Shown piece by piece: positions 1 to 9,506 of a stretch of DNA of 64,000 nucleotides. The stretch comes from an uncultured Ruminococcus sp. (GTDB taxonomy: Bacteria; Bacillota; Clostridia; Oscillospirales; Ruminococcaceae): the NCBI GenBank assembly GCA_902762785.1, contig CACWPL010000004.1, positions 33,553 through 97,552 on the forward strand, read 5' to 3'. How positions within the stretch are numbered: position 1 is the first letter of the stretch; each line of letters begins with the position of its first letter. Below the pieces are notes generated by a model. That model had not been told where the DNA came from. It searched no databases and worked only from the letters and a program-made list of their open reading frames with translations. Both the position numbers and the translations under genes were made by a program.

Positions 1-170
1 TAGTCACGGACATGGATCGTGACGATCTCGTCCCCGATCTCCGGCGCGGTATAGTTCATGATCGGAAGCTGCTCGAGCGACTCGAGACGGACATGCTTCC
101 TGCCGCACCCGGTCATGCCGGATGCCAGCATCGCTAGGCTGAGCCCTGCGGCGAGCCATCTGTGCTTCAT
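1..170 (-). CDS. Lipoprotein, N-terminal part (probable cyclophilin-type isomerase)
   Basis: This is the first 56 codons of a gene that runs off the left edge of the window. The product starts MKHRWLAAGLSLAM and has a lipobox ending in Cys after a hydrophobic stretch (GMTGC), so it should be exported and lipid-anchored. After the Cys the mature part reads ...MNYTAPEIGDEIVTIHV. That resembles the lead-in to clostridial lipoprotein peptidyl-prolyl isomerases (P-x-x-G-x-x-I-x-x-I), but the catalytic domain lies outside the window, so the isomerase call is inference. A GAGG element sits 9 bases before the ATG. A strong promoter at 341-369 drives it through a leader of about 160 nt that carries the hairpin repeats at 206-290. 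The neighbouring gene at 474-1307 is a second cyclophilin-like protein. Confidence 0.7.
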   Translation of the reverse strand, partial: MKHRWLAAGLSLAMLASGMTGCGRKHVRLESLEQLPIMNYTAPEIGDEIVTIHVRD

Positions 171-205
171 GTGTCGATTCCTCATTTTCGTGGGGCGATG
201 TGCGC

Positions 206-290
206 CCCTGCTTTAGCAGGGCGCTGTCCGACCCTGCATCAGCGGGGCGCAGTCCAGCCCTGCTTTGGCAGGGCGCTGTCCGGCCCTGCG
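206..290. repeat. 26-bp tandem repeat with hairpin cores, 3.3 copies
   Basis: Three consecutive 26-bp units start at 206, 232 and 258, with a 7-bp partial unit at 284. Each begins with a small palindrome (CCCTGCTTTAGCAGGG in unit 1) followed by GCGCWGTCC. They lie in the transcribed leader of the lipoprotein gene at 1-170, so the mRNA should carry three stem-loops before the start codon. Unit 2 varies in stem and loop but mostly keeps pairing. Confidence 0.8.
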
Positions 291-340
291 CGGTGGTGAT
301 CGGGATAGGACATGTCAGGACACACCGATCCCATTATCTT

Positions 341-369
341 ATTATACATCAAAAAAGGGCGTTTGTAAA
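341..369 (-). promoter_or_regulatory. Sigma-A-type promoter for the lipoprotein gene at 1-170
   Basis: On the minus strand, TTTACA (364-369) and TATAAT (341-346) are separated by exactly 17 bp. Transcription would start near 334, leaving a leader of about 160 nt. Confidence 0.75.
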
Positions 370-473
370 GAGGGCTACCGATCGTTTAGAAGTTTTTATA
401 AGAATGTGATCTGCGTCTGACGTCAGATCGTGCAAATTCATAGCCCGATCGCGGCAAATGCGCGGCTTTCCGC

Positions 474-1307
474 TCACGGCAGCTCATTGAGGGCCGCATC
501 CTCCTCGCCATAGGACGAGATGACCACCGATTCGATCAGGATGTCCTCCTTGGGCGGGGTGTAGCCGCCCACGTTCTCCATCTCGAGGAGGGGCGCGGCG
601 CAGATGGCGTCCACCACCTCCAGGCCGGCATAGGTCTGGCCGAACACGGTGAGCTGCTGGGAGAAATTCGGCACGCCCCCGCGCTCGATGAAGGCATCGG
701 CCAGCACCTCGCTGCCGGACGCCTCGCGGAACTGGGTCAGGAACTCCTCATCGGTGAAATCCACGCTGCCCAGCAGCATGAAGCGCGAGCCGGTGGTGTG
801 CGCCTGGCTCTGGAAGAGGCGCTCGAAGAAGCTCGAGGATGCCTCCGTCTCCAGGGCGCAGAGCGCGCCGCGGAAGGGCCAGAGGTCCTGGTGGGTCTCA
901 CGCGGCACATGCTCGAAGGCATCGGTCACGCCCTTGGCGAGCGCGCCGGTCTTATCACCGGCACCGGCCGCGAAATAGACATCATTCTTGGCCTCGAAGA
1001 CATAGGTCCCGTCATAGGCACCGGCCTTGGCGAGGCGGATGAACTGCGCGACGGTCTCCGGCGCCTCGTCCGGGTAGAGCACCACGCGGATCTCGCCCAT
1101 CGAGGTGGTGACGATCGCAGTGGGCGTGCCCTCCTCGATGGGGTCGGCCTGGACGAGATGGAGCGTGTCCGGGTCGATGTAGGTGTAGCTCTTCTGCGAG
1201 ACCATGACGATCAGGTAGAAGAGCAGGAAGCTGATGACGGACATCGCCATCAGGAAGATGCCGAGGGTCGAGAGCGTCTTGCGGCGCTTGTTCTGTTCGA
1301 TCCGCAT
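474..1307 (-). CDS. Membrane-anchored cyclophilin-like protein, active site degenerate
   Basis: The product is 277 aa. An N-terminal membrane segment (about residues 13-37) suggests an anchored extracytoplasmic protein. The middle follows the cyclophilin fold: TSMGEIRVVLYPDEAPETV matches the start of peptidyl-prolyl isomerase domains and GAYDGTYVFEAKND sits where family members have YDG..FHR. The Arg of FHR, needed for catalysis in cyclophilins, is absent (FEA here), and no clear QGGDP motif follows. It may therefore be a binding or chaperone-like relative, not an active isomerase. It starts 3 bp after cysS stops and has a weak ribosome binding site, so it is probably translationally coupled to cysS and under the same T-box control. 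I see no obvious terminator downstream. Confidence 0.75.
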   Translation of the reverse strand: MRIEQNKRRKTLSTLGIFLMAMSVISFLLFYLIVMVSQKSYTYIDPDTLHLVQADPIEEGTPTAIVTTSMGEIRVVLYPDEAPETVAQFIRLAKAGAYDGTYVFEAKNDVYFAAGAGDKTGALAKGVTDAFEHVPRETHQDLWPFRGALCALETEASSSFFERLFQSQAHTTGSRFMLLGSVDFTDEEFLTQFREASGSEVLADAFIERGGVPNFSQQLTVFGQTYAGLEVVDAICAAPLLEMENVGGYTPPKEDILIESVVISSYGEEDAALNELP

Positions 1308-1310
1308 GAC

Positions 1311-2702
1311 TTACAGCTTCTTGATCTCGACGCCCTGGCGCGTCTCACGGACGGACCAGCCGAGGGCGGTGATGGCGTCGCGCAGACGGTCGGCCTCGGC
1401 GAAGTCCTTGGCCTTGCGGGCGGCCTTGCGCTGCTCCACGAGGTCGAGCACCTCCTGCGGCACTGCGTCCTCCTTGCGCTCATAGAGCAGACCGAGCACG
1501 CCCGTCAGCTCCTCGAAGAGGGCGAGACCGGCCTGGAGCTGTGCCTTGGGGGTGGCAGAGTCGGCGGCCATGATGTTCAGCTCACGCACCAGCTCGAAGA
1601 CGGCGGAGAGGGCGTCGGCGGTGTTGAGGTCGTCCTCGAGGGCGGCGATGAAGGACTCGCGTGCCTTGTCGAAGGCGGCCTGTGCAGCGGGGGCGATGTC
1701 TCCGGCAGGCGCGTTCCCGACGGCTGCCTGGACGGTGTCGCGGCACTGGTAGAGACGGTCGAGCGAGGCCTTGCAGGCGTCGAGGAGGTCCTTGGTGTAG
1801 TTCATGGGCGCGCGGTACTGTGCCTGGATCATCAGATAGCGGATGACCTCATAGCCGTACTGCGCGGCTACGTCGCGGGTGAGGAAGAAGTTGCCGAGGG
1901 ACTTGGACATTTTCTTGTTGTCCACGTTGATGTGGCCGTTGTGCATCCAGTAATGCGCGAACGGCACGCCGTTGGCCGCCTCGGACTGTGCGATCTCGTT
2001 CTCATGATGGGGGAAGATGAGGTCGTGGCCGCCGCAGTGGAGGTCGATGGTCTCACCGAGGGTGTCCTTGGCCATGGCGGAGCACTCGATGTGCCAGCCG
2101 GGACGGCCGGGGCCCCACGGGGAAACCCAGTGCTGCTCGTCGGTGCCGCAGCCCTTCCAGAGCGCGAAATCGAGCGGATCCTCCTTGATGCTGTTGATCT
2201 CGACGCGCGCGCCGGCGATCAGGTCGTCGAGGGACTGGCCGGAGAGCTTGCCGTAGCCGGTGAAGCGGCGCGTGCGGTAGTAGACATCGCCCTCGGCCTG
2301 GTAGGCGTAGCCGTTGTCGATGAGCTTCTGGATGAAGGCGATGATCTGGGGCATGTAGGTGGAGACGCGCGGCTGCACGGTCGGGGGCAGGACGTTCAGC
2401 CCCTGCGCATCGGTCTCGTATTCATGGATGTACTTCTCGGCGGTCGCCTCGGGGGTGAGGCCCTCCTGGGCGGCCTGGCGGATGATCTTGTCGTTGACGT
2501 CGGTGTAGTTCTGGACATAGGTGACGTCATAGCCGCGCCACATCAGGTAGCGGCGGAACACGTCGAACACACAGATCGGTCTTGCGTTGCCGATGTGGAT
2601 GAAATTATACACGGTAGGGCCGCAGACATACATGCGCAGCTTGTTGGGCTCCATGGTCTGGAGCGGCTCGATCTTACCGCTGAGGGTGTTGAAGATATTC
2701 AT
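1311..2702 (-). CDS. cysS: Cysteinyl-tRNA synthetase
   Basis: This 463-aa class I aminoacyl-tRNA synthetase charges tRNA-Cys with cysteine in the cytoplasm. It has the usual family length. The signature PTVYNFIHIGNARP (HIGH-type motif) is near the N-terminus and KMSKSLGN (KMSKS motif) is in the middle. CGPTVYN and GWHIECSAM supply the expected zinc-binding Cys/His residues. The start MNIFNTLSGK at 2702 is chosen over the longer frame because GGAGG lies 10 bases upstream and family members begin this way; the 24 extra upstream codons fall in the leader. A Cys T-box and a strong promoter lie upstream, and the cyclophilin-like gene follows 3 bp downstream. Confidence 0.97.
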   Translation of the reverse strand: MNIFNTLSGKIEPLQTMEPNKLRMYVCGPTVYNFIHIGNARPICVFDVFRRYLMWRGYDVTYVQNYTDVNDKIIRQAAQEGLTPEATAEKYIHEYETDAQGLNVLPPTVQPRVSTYMPQIIAFIQKLIDNGYAYQAEGDVYYRTRRFTGYGKLSGQSLDDLIAGARVEINSIKEDPLDFALWKGCGTDEQHWVSPWGPGRPGWHIECSAMAKDTLGETIDLHCGGHDLIFPHHENEIAQSEAANGVPFAHYWMHNGHINVDNKKMSKSLGNFFLTRDVAAQYGYEVIRYLMIQAQYRAPMNYTKDLLDACKASLDRLYQCRDTVQAAVGNAPAGDIAPAAQAAFDKARESFIAALEDDLNTADALSAVFELVRELNIMAADSATPKAQLQAGLALFEELTGVLGLLYERKEDAVPQEVLDLVEQRKAARKAKDFAEADRLRDAITALGWSVRETRQGVEIKKL

Positions 2703-2754
2703 GACAGGTCTACCTCCTTGGATGAGACGGTCGGACGGATGTGCCGCAGAAATG

Positions 2755-3026
2755 AAAAAGATCCCCCCTGCCAACGCAAGGGAGACGCATCACGGCGCTG
2801 TTCCACTCCGATCCTTACGATAGGATGCCCGTTACGCTGGGCGGCGCCGACGGATACTTGCACGACACCCCGGAACGATCCGGATGCCGGGTTCCCCGCC
2901 AGAGCTGACAGCCGCACTTCACACAGGCCGCTCATGCCGTCACACCGACCCGGCACTCTCTGGAAAGCCCTCTCCCATGCTACTCTGACTGCTACGCTTT
3001 TGCTGTGCGGCGCGCTCGCACCGCAT
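2755..3026 (-). ncRNA. T-box leader riboswitch, Cys-specific
   Basis: The leader between the cysS promoter and start has the T-box layout. A stem I region with a GGTGTGA-type loop (around 2943-2950) precedes a likely specifier TGC (Cys codon) at 2914-2916 in GTGAAGTGCGGC. The conserved T-box sequence GGAGTGGAACAGCGCCGT follows (2791-2809). A terminator stem (TCTCCCTTGC / GCAGGGGGGA, 2760-2785) is followed by TTTTT. Uncharged tRNA-Cys is expected to stabilise the antiterminator and let transcription enter cysS. Confidence 0.88.
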
Positions 3027-3032
3027 ACCTAT

Positions 3033-3061
3033 ATTATACACATTTTGGCGCCGATCGTCAA
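3033..3061 (-). promoter_or_regulatory. Promoter of the cysS T-box transcript
   Basis: The minus strand reads TTGACG (3056-3061), a 17-bp spacer and TATAAT (3033-3038). Confidence 0.9.
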
Positions 3062-3078
3062 GACCCCCTCACCGCTGC

Positions 3079-3112
3079 AAAAAAGCGCGCCCGCAGCATC
3101 GACGCTGCGGGC
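3079..3112 (-). terminator. Rho-independent terminator of the PH-domain gene
   Basis: A 9-bp GC-rich stem (3089-3097 with 3104-3112) is followed on the minus strand by GCGCTTTTTTG. It separates the PH-domain gene from the cysS promoter. Confidence 0.85.
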
Positions 3113-3126
3113 ACGGGGGGATGCGG

Positions 3127-3513
3127 TCAGTCCAGCACATAGGCCGAGATCATGCGGCCGATGGCGCCGATGTCGACGCTGCCGCGGAACTCGAACCGCG
3201 CCGTATAGCCGTTGCTGAACATGATGAGCAGCTCCGAGTCCGGCACGAGCTCCAGAAAGCCCTGGGTCTGGATGGAGAAGAACTGCACCTTGGAATACGG
3301 CATCGAGGAGAAGGACTTGCGCTTGCCGGTCACGCCCTGGACGTCGATGGAGATGATGCGCTTGTTCGTGAAGACGAGCTGGTCGCGGATGGTCTGGAAC
3401 GCGGCGACCGGCGCCTCGCCCTGTACCATGAGGCCGCTGACCTCCCCGCGGACGCCGGCAAGCTCGATGGGTCTGAGGTTGAAAACGGAATCCTTGTTGA
3501 ACGTGATCGGCAT
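3127..3513 (-). CDS. PH domain-containing protein
   Basis: The product is 128 aa with no signal peptide or membrane segment. The pattern ...RDQLVFTNKRIISIDVQGVTGKRKSF... followed by PYSKVQFFSIQT is typical of bacterial pleckstrin-homology-like domains of the bPH_1 group. These are small cytoplasmic beta-barrel proteins of largely unknown role. The start MPITFNKDSV at 3513 is preceded by GGAGG; a longer frame upstream overlaps the promoter and is rejected. It is a single-gene unit with its own promoter and terminator, divergent from glmS. Confidence 0.82.
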   Translation of the reverse strand: MPITFNKDSVFNLRPIELAGVRGEVSGLMVQGEAPVAAFQTIRDQLVFTNKRIISIDVQGVTGKRKSFSSMPYSKVQFFSIQTQGFLELVPDSELLIMFSNGYTARFEFRGSVDIGAIGRMISAYVLD

Positions 3514-3583
3514 GATGAGCCCTCCTTCGTGTTTGGATATGTTTGAGATGTTCGGGTCGGCAAAAGCTGCCGCCGTTGTCACT

Positions 3584-3612
3584 ATTATACCATATCCCGC
3601 GCCTATTTGCAA
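3584..3612 (-). promoter_or_regulatory. Promoter of the PH-domain gene
   Basis: TTGCAA (3607-3612), a 17-bp spacer and TATAAT (3584-3589) on the minus strand, back to back with the glmS promoter. Confidence 0.8.
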
Positions 3613-3663
3613 TAGGAAAGACGCAGATCTTCGCCGGATGCCGATATATTTTGCACGAAATAC

Positions 3664-3692
3664 TTGCTTTTGCTATCCAAACGTGGTATAAT
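3664..3692 (+). promoter_or_regulatory. Promoter of glmS
   Basis: TTGCTT (3664-3669), a 17-bp spacer and TATAAT (3687-3692). The leader is only about 55 nt, too short for the glmS ribozyme found in many Firmicutes. Confidence 0.85.
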
Positions 3693-3755
3693 GATTATAT
3701 CTGTACGTCCCGGCACATGGCCGGAGACGTCTTGTTGAGAAAGGAGCGCATACAT

Positions 3756-5585
<1,830 letters not shown>

Positions 5586-5613
5586 GACAGGGCGGAACGA
5601 TACGATCCTACGC

Positions 5614-5646
5614 CATGCCATCCTCCGAGTCGCGGGGGATGGCATG
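5614..5646 (+). other. Hairpin between glmS and the LRR operon
   Basis: A 10-bp perfect stem, CATGCCATCC (5614-5623) with GGATGGCATG (5637-5646), is not followed by a T-run. It could attenuate or process the glmS transcript before the LRR genes; no promoter is seen between 5586 and 5677. Confidence 0.5.
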
Positions 5647-5677
5647 TGCAGAAATGATAATAAAGAAGGTCATCATC

Positions 5678-7117
5678 ATGAAGAAAACGATTCTGGCGCT
5701 GCTCCTTGCCGCGGCGATGCTCACGCCGCTGCCGGCCTACGCAGAGGACGCGGCAGCCGCGCCCGAGGCCGAGGCCCCTGCCGCCGCAGAGGAGACGCCC
5801 GCCGATCCCGTCGCGGCGATGTATAACTACGGCCTCGACAACGAGGGCAATGCCGAGCTCTACGACTTCCTGCCCAAGCAGAGCTTCGTCGGGGAGCTGG
5901 TCATCCCCAGCGAGATCGACGGTCACCCTGTCGACTATGTCGGCAACGGGTGCTATATGGAGGCCTACGGCATCACGTCCGTGGTCATCCCCGCGACCCT
6001 GGCGGACATGGGCGAGAGCGTCTTTTTCGGATGCTCGTCCATCGAGCGATTCGAGGTCGAGGCGGGCAACCCCTATTTCTCGGCCACGGCCGACGGCGTG
6101 CTCCTGGCCGATGACGGGGCGCTCCTCGTGGCGTACCCGGCGGCGAGCCCCGCGGAGATGTACACCGTCCCTGCCAGTGTGCAGGAGATCGGCGGCGGCG
6201 CGTTCGGCTTTTTGCAGAACCTGAAGTCCGTGGAGGTCCCGGACGGGACGGCCTACATCGACACCTGGGCCTTCGCCCATGCGCCGAGCCTCGAGACGAT
6301 CACGATCGCCGGCTCCGTCACCACGATCGACAGCTATGCCTTCGCCTATGATGATTCGCTGCGCTCGGTGACACTGAACAGCGGCCTTACGGAGATCATG
6401 CATGCCGCCTTCGCCTATGACGGCGCGCTCACGCAGATCACCCTCCCGCCCACGCTGACCAAGATCGGGCAGTACGCCTTCTGCGGCACGGGCCTGACCT
6501 GCGTCACCATCCCGCGCTCGCTCTCGGACATCTCCTACTGCGCTTTCGGCTATGATGCGGACATGCACGAGATCCCGAACTTCACCATCTACGGCGAGCC
6601 CTACACGGCCGCGCAGACCTATGCGGCCGACACCGACCCTGAGAACGGTTACGAGAACCACTTTGAATTCGTCGCGGTGGAGGATGCGGACATCCCCTAT
6701 GAGCTCGGCGGCGGCAAGCTGCTGAGCGAGGCCGAGGACGAGTCCGCGGCGGCAGCCGACAGCGCCGACGCGCTCGCCGCCGATGCAGGCTCCGACGATG
6801 CGGTCCTCGATCACGTGGACAGTGCGGCCGACCCTGCGGGCGAGGCGTCGCAGGGGTCGCTCTGGCAGCGCATCGGTGCGGCGCTGAAGGGGAACCCGCG
6901 TCTCCAGGTCATCATTGGGATCGCGTGCGGCGTGCTGTTCGTGCTCGCGGCCGTGCTGCTGTTCGCGTTCCTGAGAAAGCCCAAGTCCGCGAAGAAGGAC
7001 GCACCCGCTGAGACGCCTGCCAAGGACGACGCCAAGGACGACGCCAAGACGCCGGACGCGCCTGCCGACGATGCACAGGCCAAGGATGCCGATGCCATGG
7101 AGGAGAAAGATGGGTAA
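5678..7117 (+). CDS. BspA-type leucine-rich repeat surface protein 1
   Basis: The product is 479 aa. A signal peptide is cleaved near AYA-ED (residue 21). Residues of about 70-330 hold degenerate LRR_5/BspA repeats with the pattern F..C.sL..v.iP.s...Ig..aF. A transmembrane helix (about 409-431, followed by LRKPK) precedes an acidic/Ala-rich cytoplasmic tail of about 48 residues rich in KDDAK. BspA-type repeats usually mediate adhesion to host or substrate; the ligand here is unknown. It is the first and longest-tailed of four paralogues in tandem. The start is set by the signal peptide and an AAGAAGG element upstream. No sortase motif is present. Confidence 0.85.
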   Translation: MKKTILALLLAAAMLTPLPAYAEDAAAAPEAEAPAAAEETPADPVAAMYNYGLDNEGNAELYDFLPKQSFVGELVIPSEIDGHPVDYVGNGCYMEAYGITSVVIPATLADMGESVFFGCSSIERFEVEAGNPYFSATADGVLLADDGALLVAYPAASPAEMYTVPASVQEIGGGAFGFLQNLKSVEVPDGTAYIDTWAFAHAPSLETITIAGSVTTIDSYAFAYDDSLRSVTLNSGLTEIMHAAFAYDGALTQITLPPTLTKIGQYAFCGTGLTCVTIPRSLSDISYCAFGYDADMHEIPNFTIYGEPYTAAQTYAADTDPENGYENHFEFVAVEDADIPYELGGGKLLSEAEDESAAAADSADALAADAGSDDAVLDHVDSAADPAGEASQGSLWQRIGAALKGNPRLQVIIGIACGVLFVLAAVLLFAFLRKPKSAKKDAPAETPAKDDAKDDAKTPDAPADDAQAKDADAMEEKDG

Positions 7118-8309
7118 GGCGCTGCGCACGCTGCTCGCGGCGGGCGTGGTCGGGGCGGCGATGCTCTGTCTGCGGCCGCTCCCGGCGGCAGCGGAGCTGT
7201 TCTATTCGGACGACGGGCTCTGGATGGTCAATGTCTACGAGGAGAACGACGACGTCTCCATCACCTGCACGGACAAGACCATCGAGGAGGTCGACATCCC
7301 ATCCGAGGTGAACGGCTACACGATCAACATGGTCGAGGTCGATGCCTTCAACAGCAATGAGGTCCTCCGCCGCGTCACGATCCCGGAGACCGTCCGCGTG
7401 ATCGACGACTATGCTTTCTACGGATGCAGCAGCCTCGAGGAGGTCAACATCCCCAAAAGCCTCAAAAAGCTCGGATTCCAGTCCTTCTACGGATGTGCCA
7501 AGCTCACGGAGATGACCATCCCCGCCACGGTGGAGGAGGTCGAGCTCTTCGCCTTCGAGGGCTGCAACGCGCTCGCGGCGGTCGAGGTCGACCCGGCCAA
7601 CAAGAACTACAAGGACGTGGACGGCATCCTCTTCAACAAGGACGGCTCCACGCTGTTCCTCTACCCCTCCGCCAAGGAGGGCACGCATTACGACGTCCCG
7701 GCGACCGTCGAGCGCGTGGAGGATTTCGCCTTCATCGGCAACCCGTATCTCGAGACGGTCGACCTCGGGCAGATCAAGGAGCTCGGCGAGGATGCGTTCT
7801 ACTACTGCACCGCCCTCCAGAGTCTGGAGGTCCCGGCGACCGTGTCCCAGATCAACGGCTCGCTCGTCGGCGGATGCCGGTCGCTCACGTCGATCTCGCT
7901 CCCGGAGGGCATCCCGGCGATCACCAGCGGCTGCTTCTATGGCTGTCTGGCACTGACGGACGTGACCATCCCGGAGTCCGTCTACTCGATCGACAGCTAT
8001 GCCTTTTTCAACTGCCCGCTGCTCAAGACGATCCGTGTCTCCCCGAACGTGACCTCGATCGGGGACTATGCCCTGGGCTTCTATTACAAGGGCGAGGGCG
8101 ACCCGGTGCGGCTCCCCGGCTTCAAGGTCGATACTGAGCGTGACACCGAGGCCTTCCGCTACTGCGCCAAGAACGGTATCGCCTGCACGGCCGGCATCAC
8201 GCAGAACGGCGTGTTCATCGGCGTGCTGATCGGCGTGTTCGCGGCCGTGCTCATCGTGGGCATCGCGGCGGCGATCATATCCCATAAGCATAAAAAGGAG
8301 GAACTATGA
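7110..8309 (+). CDS. BspA-type leucine-rich repeat surface protein 2
   Basis: The product is 399 aa. The start MGKALRTLLA at 7110 lies inside the end of the previous gene (8-bp overlap) behind GGAGGAG. The signal peptide ends near AAA-EL. Classic BspA repeats follow, such as AFYGCSSLEEVNIPKSL, through most of the protein. A C-terminal membrane helix (about 368-390) ends in the short basic tail SHKHKKEEL. The layout (export signal, LRR ectodomain, one membrane anchor) is shared with its three neighbours and suggests surface display facing outward. The stop overlaps the next start (ATGA), implying coupled translation. Confidence 0.86.
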   Translation: MGKALRTLLAAGVVGAAMLCLRPLPAAAELFYSDDGLWMVNVYEENDDVSITCTDKTIEEVDIPSEVNGYTINMVEVDAFNSNEVLRRVTIPETVRVIDDYAFYGCSSLEEVNIPKSLKKLGFQSFYGCAKLTEMTIPATVEEVELFAFEGCNALAAVEVDPANKNYKDVDGILFNKDGSTLFLYPSAKEGTHYDVPATVERVEDFAFIGNPYLETVDLGQIKELGEDAFYYCTALQSLEVPATVSQINGSLVGGCRSLTSISLPEGIPAITSGCFYGCLALTDVTIPESVYSIDSYAFFNCPLLKTIRVSPNVTSIGDYALGFYYKGEGDPVRLPGFKVDTERDTEAFRYCAKNGIACTAGITQNGVFIGVLIGVFAAVLIVGIAAAIISHKHKKEEL

Positions 8310-9490
8310 GACACCTGATGGCCGCGCTCCCCGCAGTCGGACTGCTGGCCGCGCTCCTTTTGACACCGCTCCCGGCATCCGCCGCGTCCCCGTGGGAATG
8401 TACTGACCGTGACGACGGCACCGTCGAGGTCATCTGCACCGACCAGAGCCTGACGCACATCGAGGTGCCCGAGGAGATCGACGGCAAGGCCGTCACCGCG
8501 CTCGGCGAGGAGTGCTTTTACGGATGCACGGCACTGACGGAGGTCGTCCTCCCGGAGGGCCTCGAGAAGATCTCCAGCTATGCGTTCCAGGGATGCACGA
8601 GCCTGCCCGAGATCACGATCCCGGCCTCTGTGGGCGTCATCGAGGATTTCAGCTTCGAGGGATGCCTCTCCCTGACCGCCATCGAGGTGGACGGGGACAA
8701 CGAGAGCTATTGCAGTGAGGACGGCGTGCTCTATACGCGCAACAAGACCAATCTGCTGCGCTATCCGGCTGCCAAGGCGGATCACGAGTTCGACGTGCCG
8801 CCGGAGGTGGGCGTCATCGCGCCGTGGTGCTTCACGGACTGCCGTTTTCTCCGGCACCTGACCATGGAGAACGTCAAGGCCATGGGCGCGGACGTGTTCA
8901 TGGGATGCACGGCGCTCCAGACCGTGACGCTCTCGGAGAAGATCCCGGTGCTGATCGGTGCGACCTTCGCCAAGTGTGAGGCGCTGCGGATCGTCGAGAT
9001 CCCGGACAGCGTGACCGAGATCGGCGACCGCTGCTTCTTCGGCTGCGCCTCCCTCAAGGACATCGGCACGCCCCAGAAGCTCGAGAAGATCGGGGAGATG
9101 GCCTTTTACGGCTGCGTCTCCCTCAAGGACATCTCCCTCCCCGGCACGCTCAAGGAGATCGGTGCGGACGGCATCGGCTATACCGTGGACACGGACGGCA
9201 GCACCGTCAAGGTCGAGGGGGTAAAGCTGCACGTCCCCTTCGGCAGCTATGCCTATCGCTACGCACGCGAGAACGGGTTCAGCTATCATGCCGTCGTGCC
9301 GCAGAACGTGGTGATGATCGTGCTGGTGAGCTTTTTGCTCGTGGTGCTGGCGGCCGTCGGCATCGTCGTGGAGCTGCGCCGCCGCAAGGCTGCCCGGATC
9401 GCCGAGGAGGCGCGCATCGCTGAGGAGAAGAAGCAGGCCATGCTCGCCGCGCGGCGCGAGGCGAAGAAGGCACGCAAGAACAAGACATAA
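8306..9490 (+). CDS. BspA-type leucine-rich repeat surface protein 3
   Basis: The product is 394 aa. It starts at the ATGA overlap with the previous gene, with AAAGGAGGAACT upstream. A signal peptide ends at ASA-AS. BspA/LRR_5 repeats (CFYGCTALTEVVLPEGL and similar) run from about residue 45 to 310. A membrane helix follows (about 335-357), then a long basic, coiled-coil-like tail (RRRKAARIAEEARIAEEKK and onward), unlike the acidic tails of paralogues 1 and 4. The differing tails suggest different cytoplasmic partners or topology cues. Ligand unknown. Confidence 0.86.
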   Translation: MRHLMAALPAVGLLAALLLTPLPASAASPWECTDRDDGTVEVICTDQSLTHIEVPEEIDGKAVTALGEECFYGCTALTEVVLPEGLEKISSYAFQGCTSLPEITIPASVGVIEDFSFEGCLSLTAIEVDGDNESYCSEDGVLYTRNKTNLLRYPAAKADHEFDVPPEVGVIAPWCFTDCRFLRHLTMENVKAMGADVFMGCTALQTVTLSEKIPVLIGATFAKCEALRIVEIPDSVTEIGDRCFFGCASLKDIGTPQKLEKIGEMAFYGCVSLKDISLPGTLKEIGADGIGYTVDTDGSTVKVEGVKLHVPFGSYAYRYARENGFSYHAVVPQNVVMIVLVSFLLVVLAAVGIVVELRRRKAARIAEEARIAEEKKQAMLAARREAKKARKNKT

Positions 9491-9506
9491 CAGAGGAGGC
9501 GCTCAC

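Noticed and set aside
798-3218. 806-codon plus-strand frame across cysS and its T-box
   Set aside because: Runs opposite cysS, whose motifs are clear, and through the T-box and promoter; composition typical of antisense frames.
3693-3755. glmS ribozyme in the glmS leader
   Set aside because: The leader is only about 55 nt and lacks the conserved core; the catalytic RNA needs well over 100 nt.
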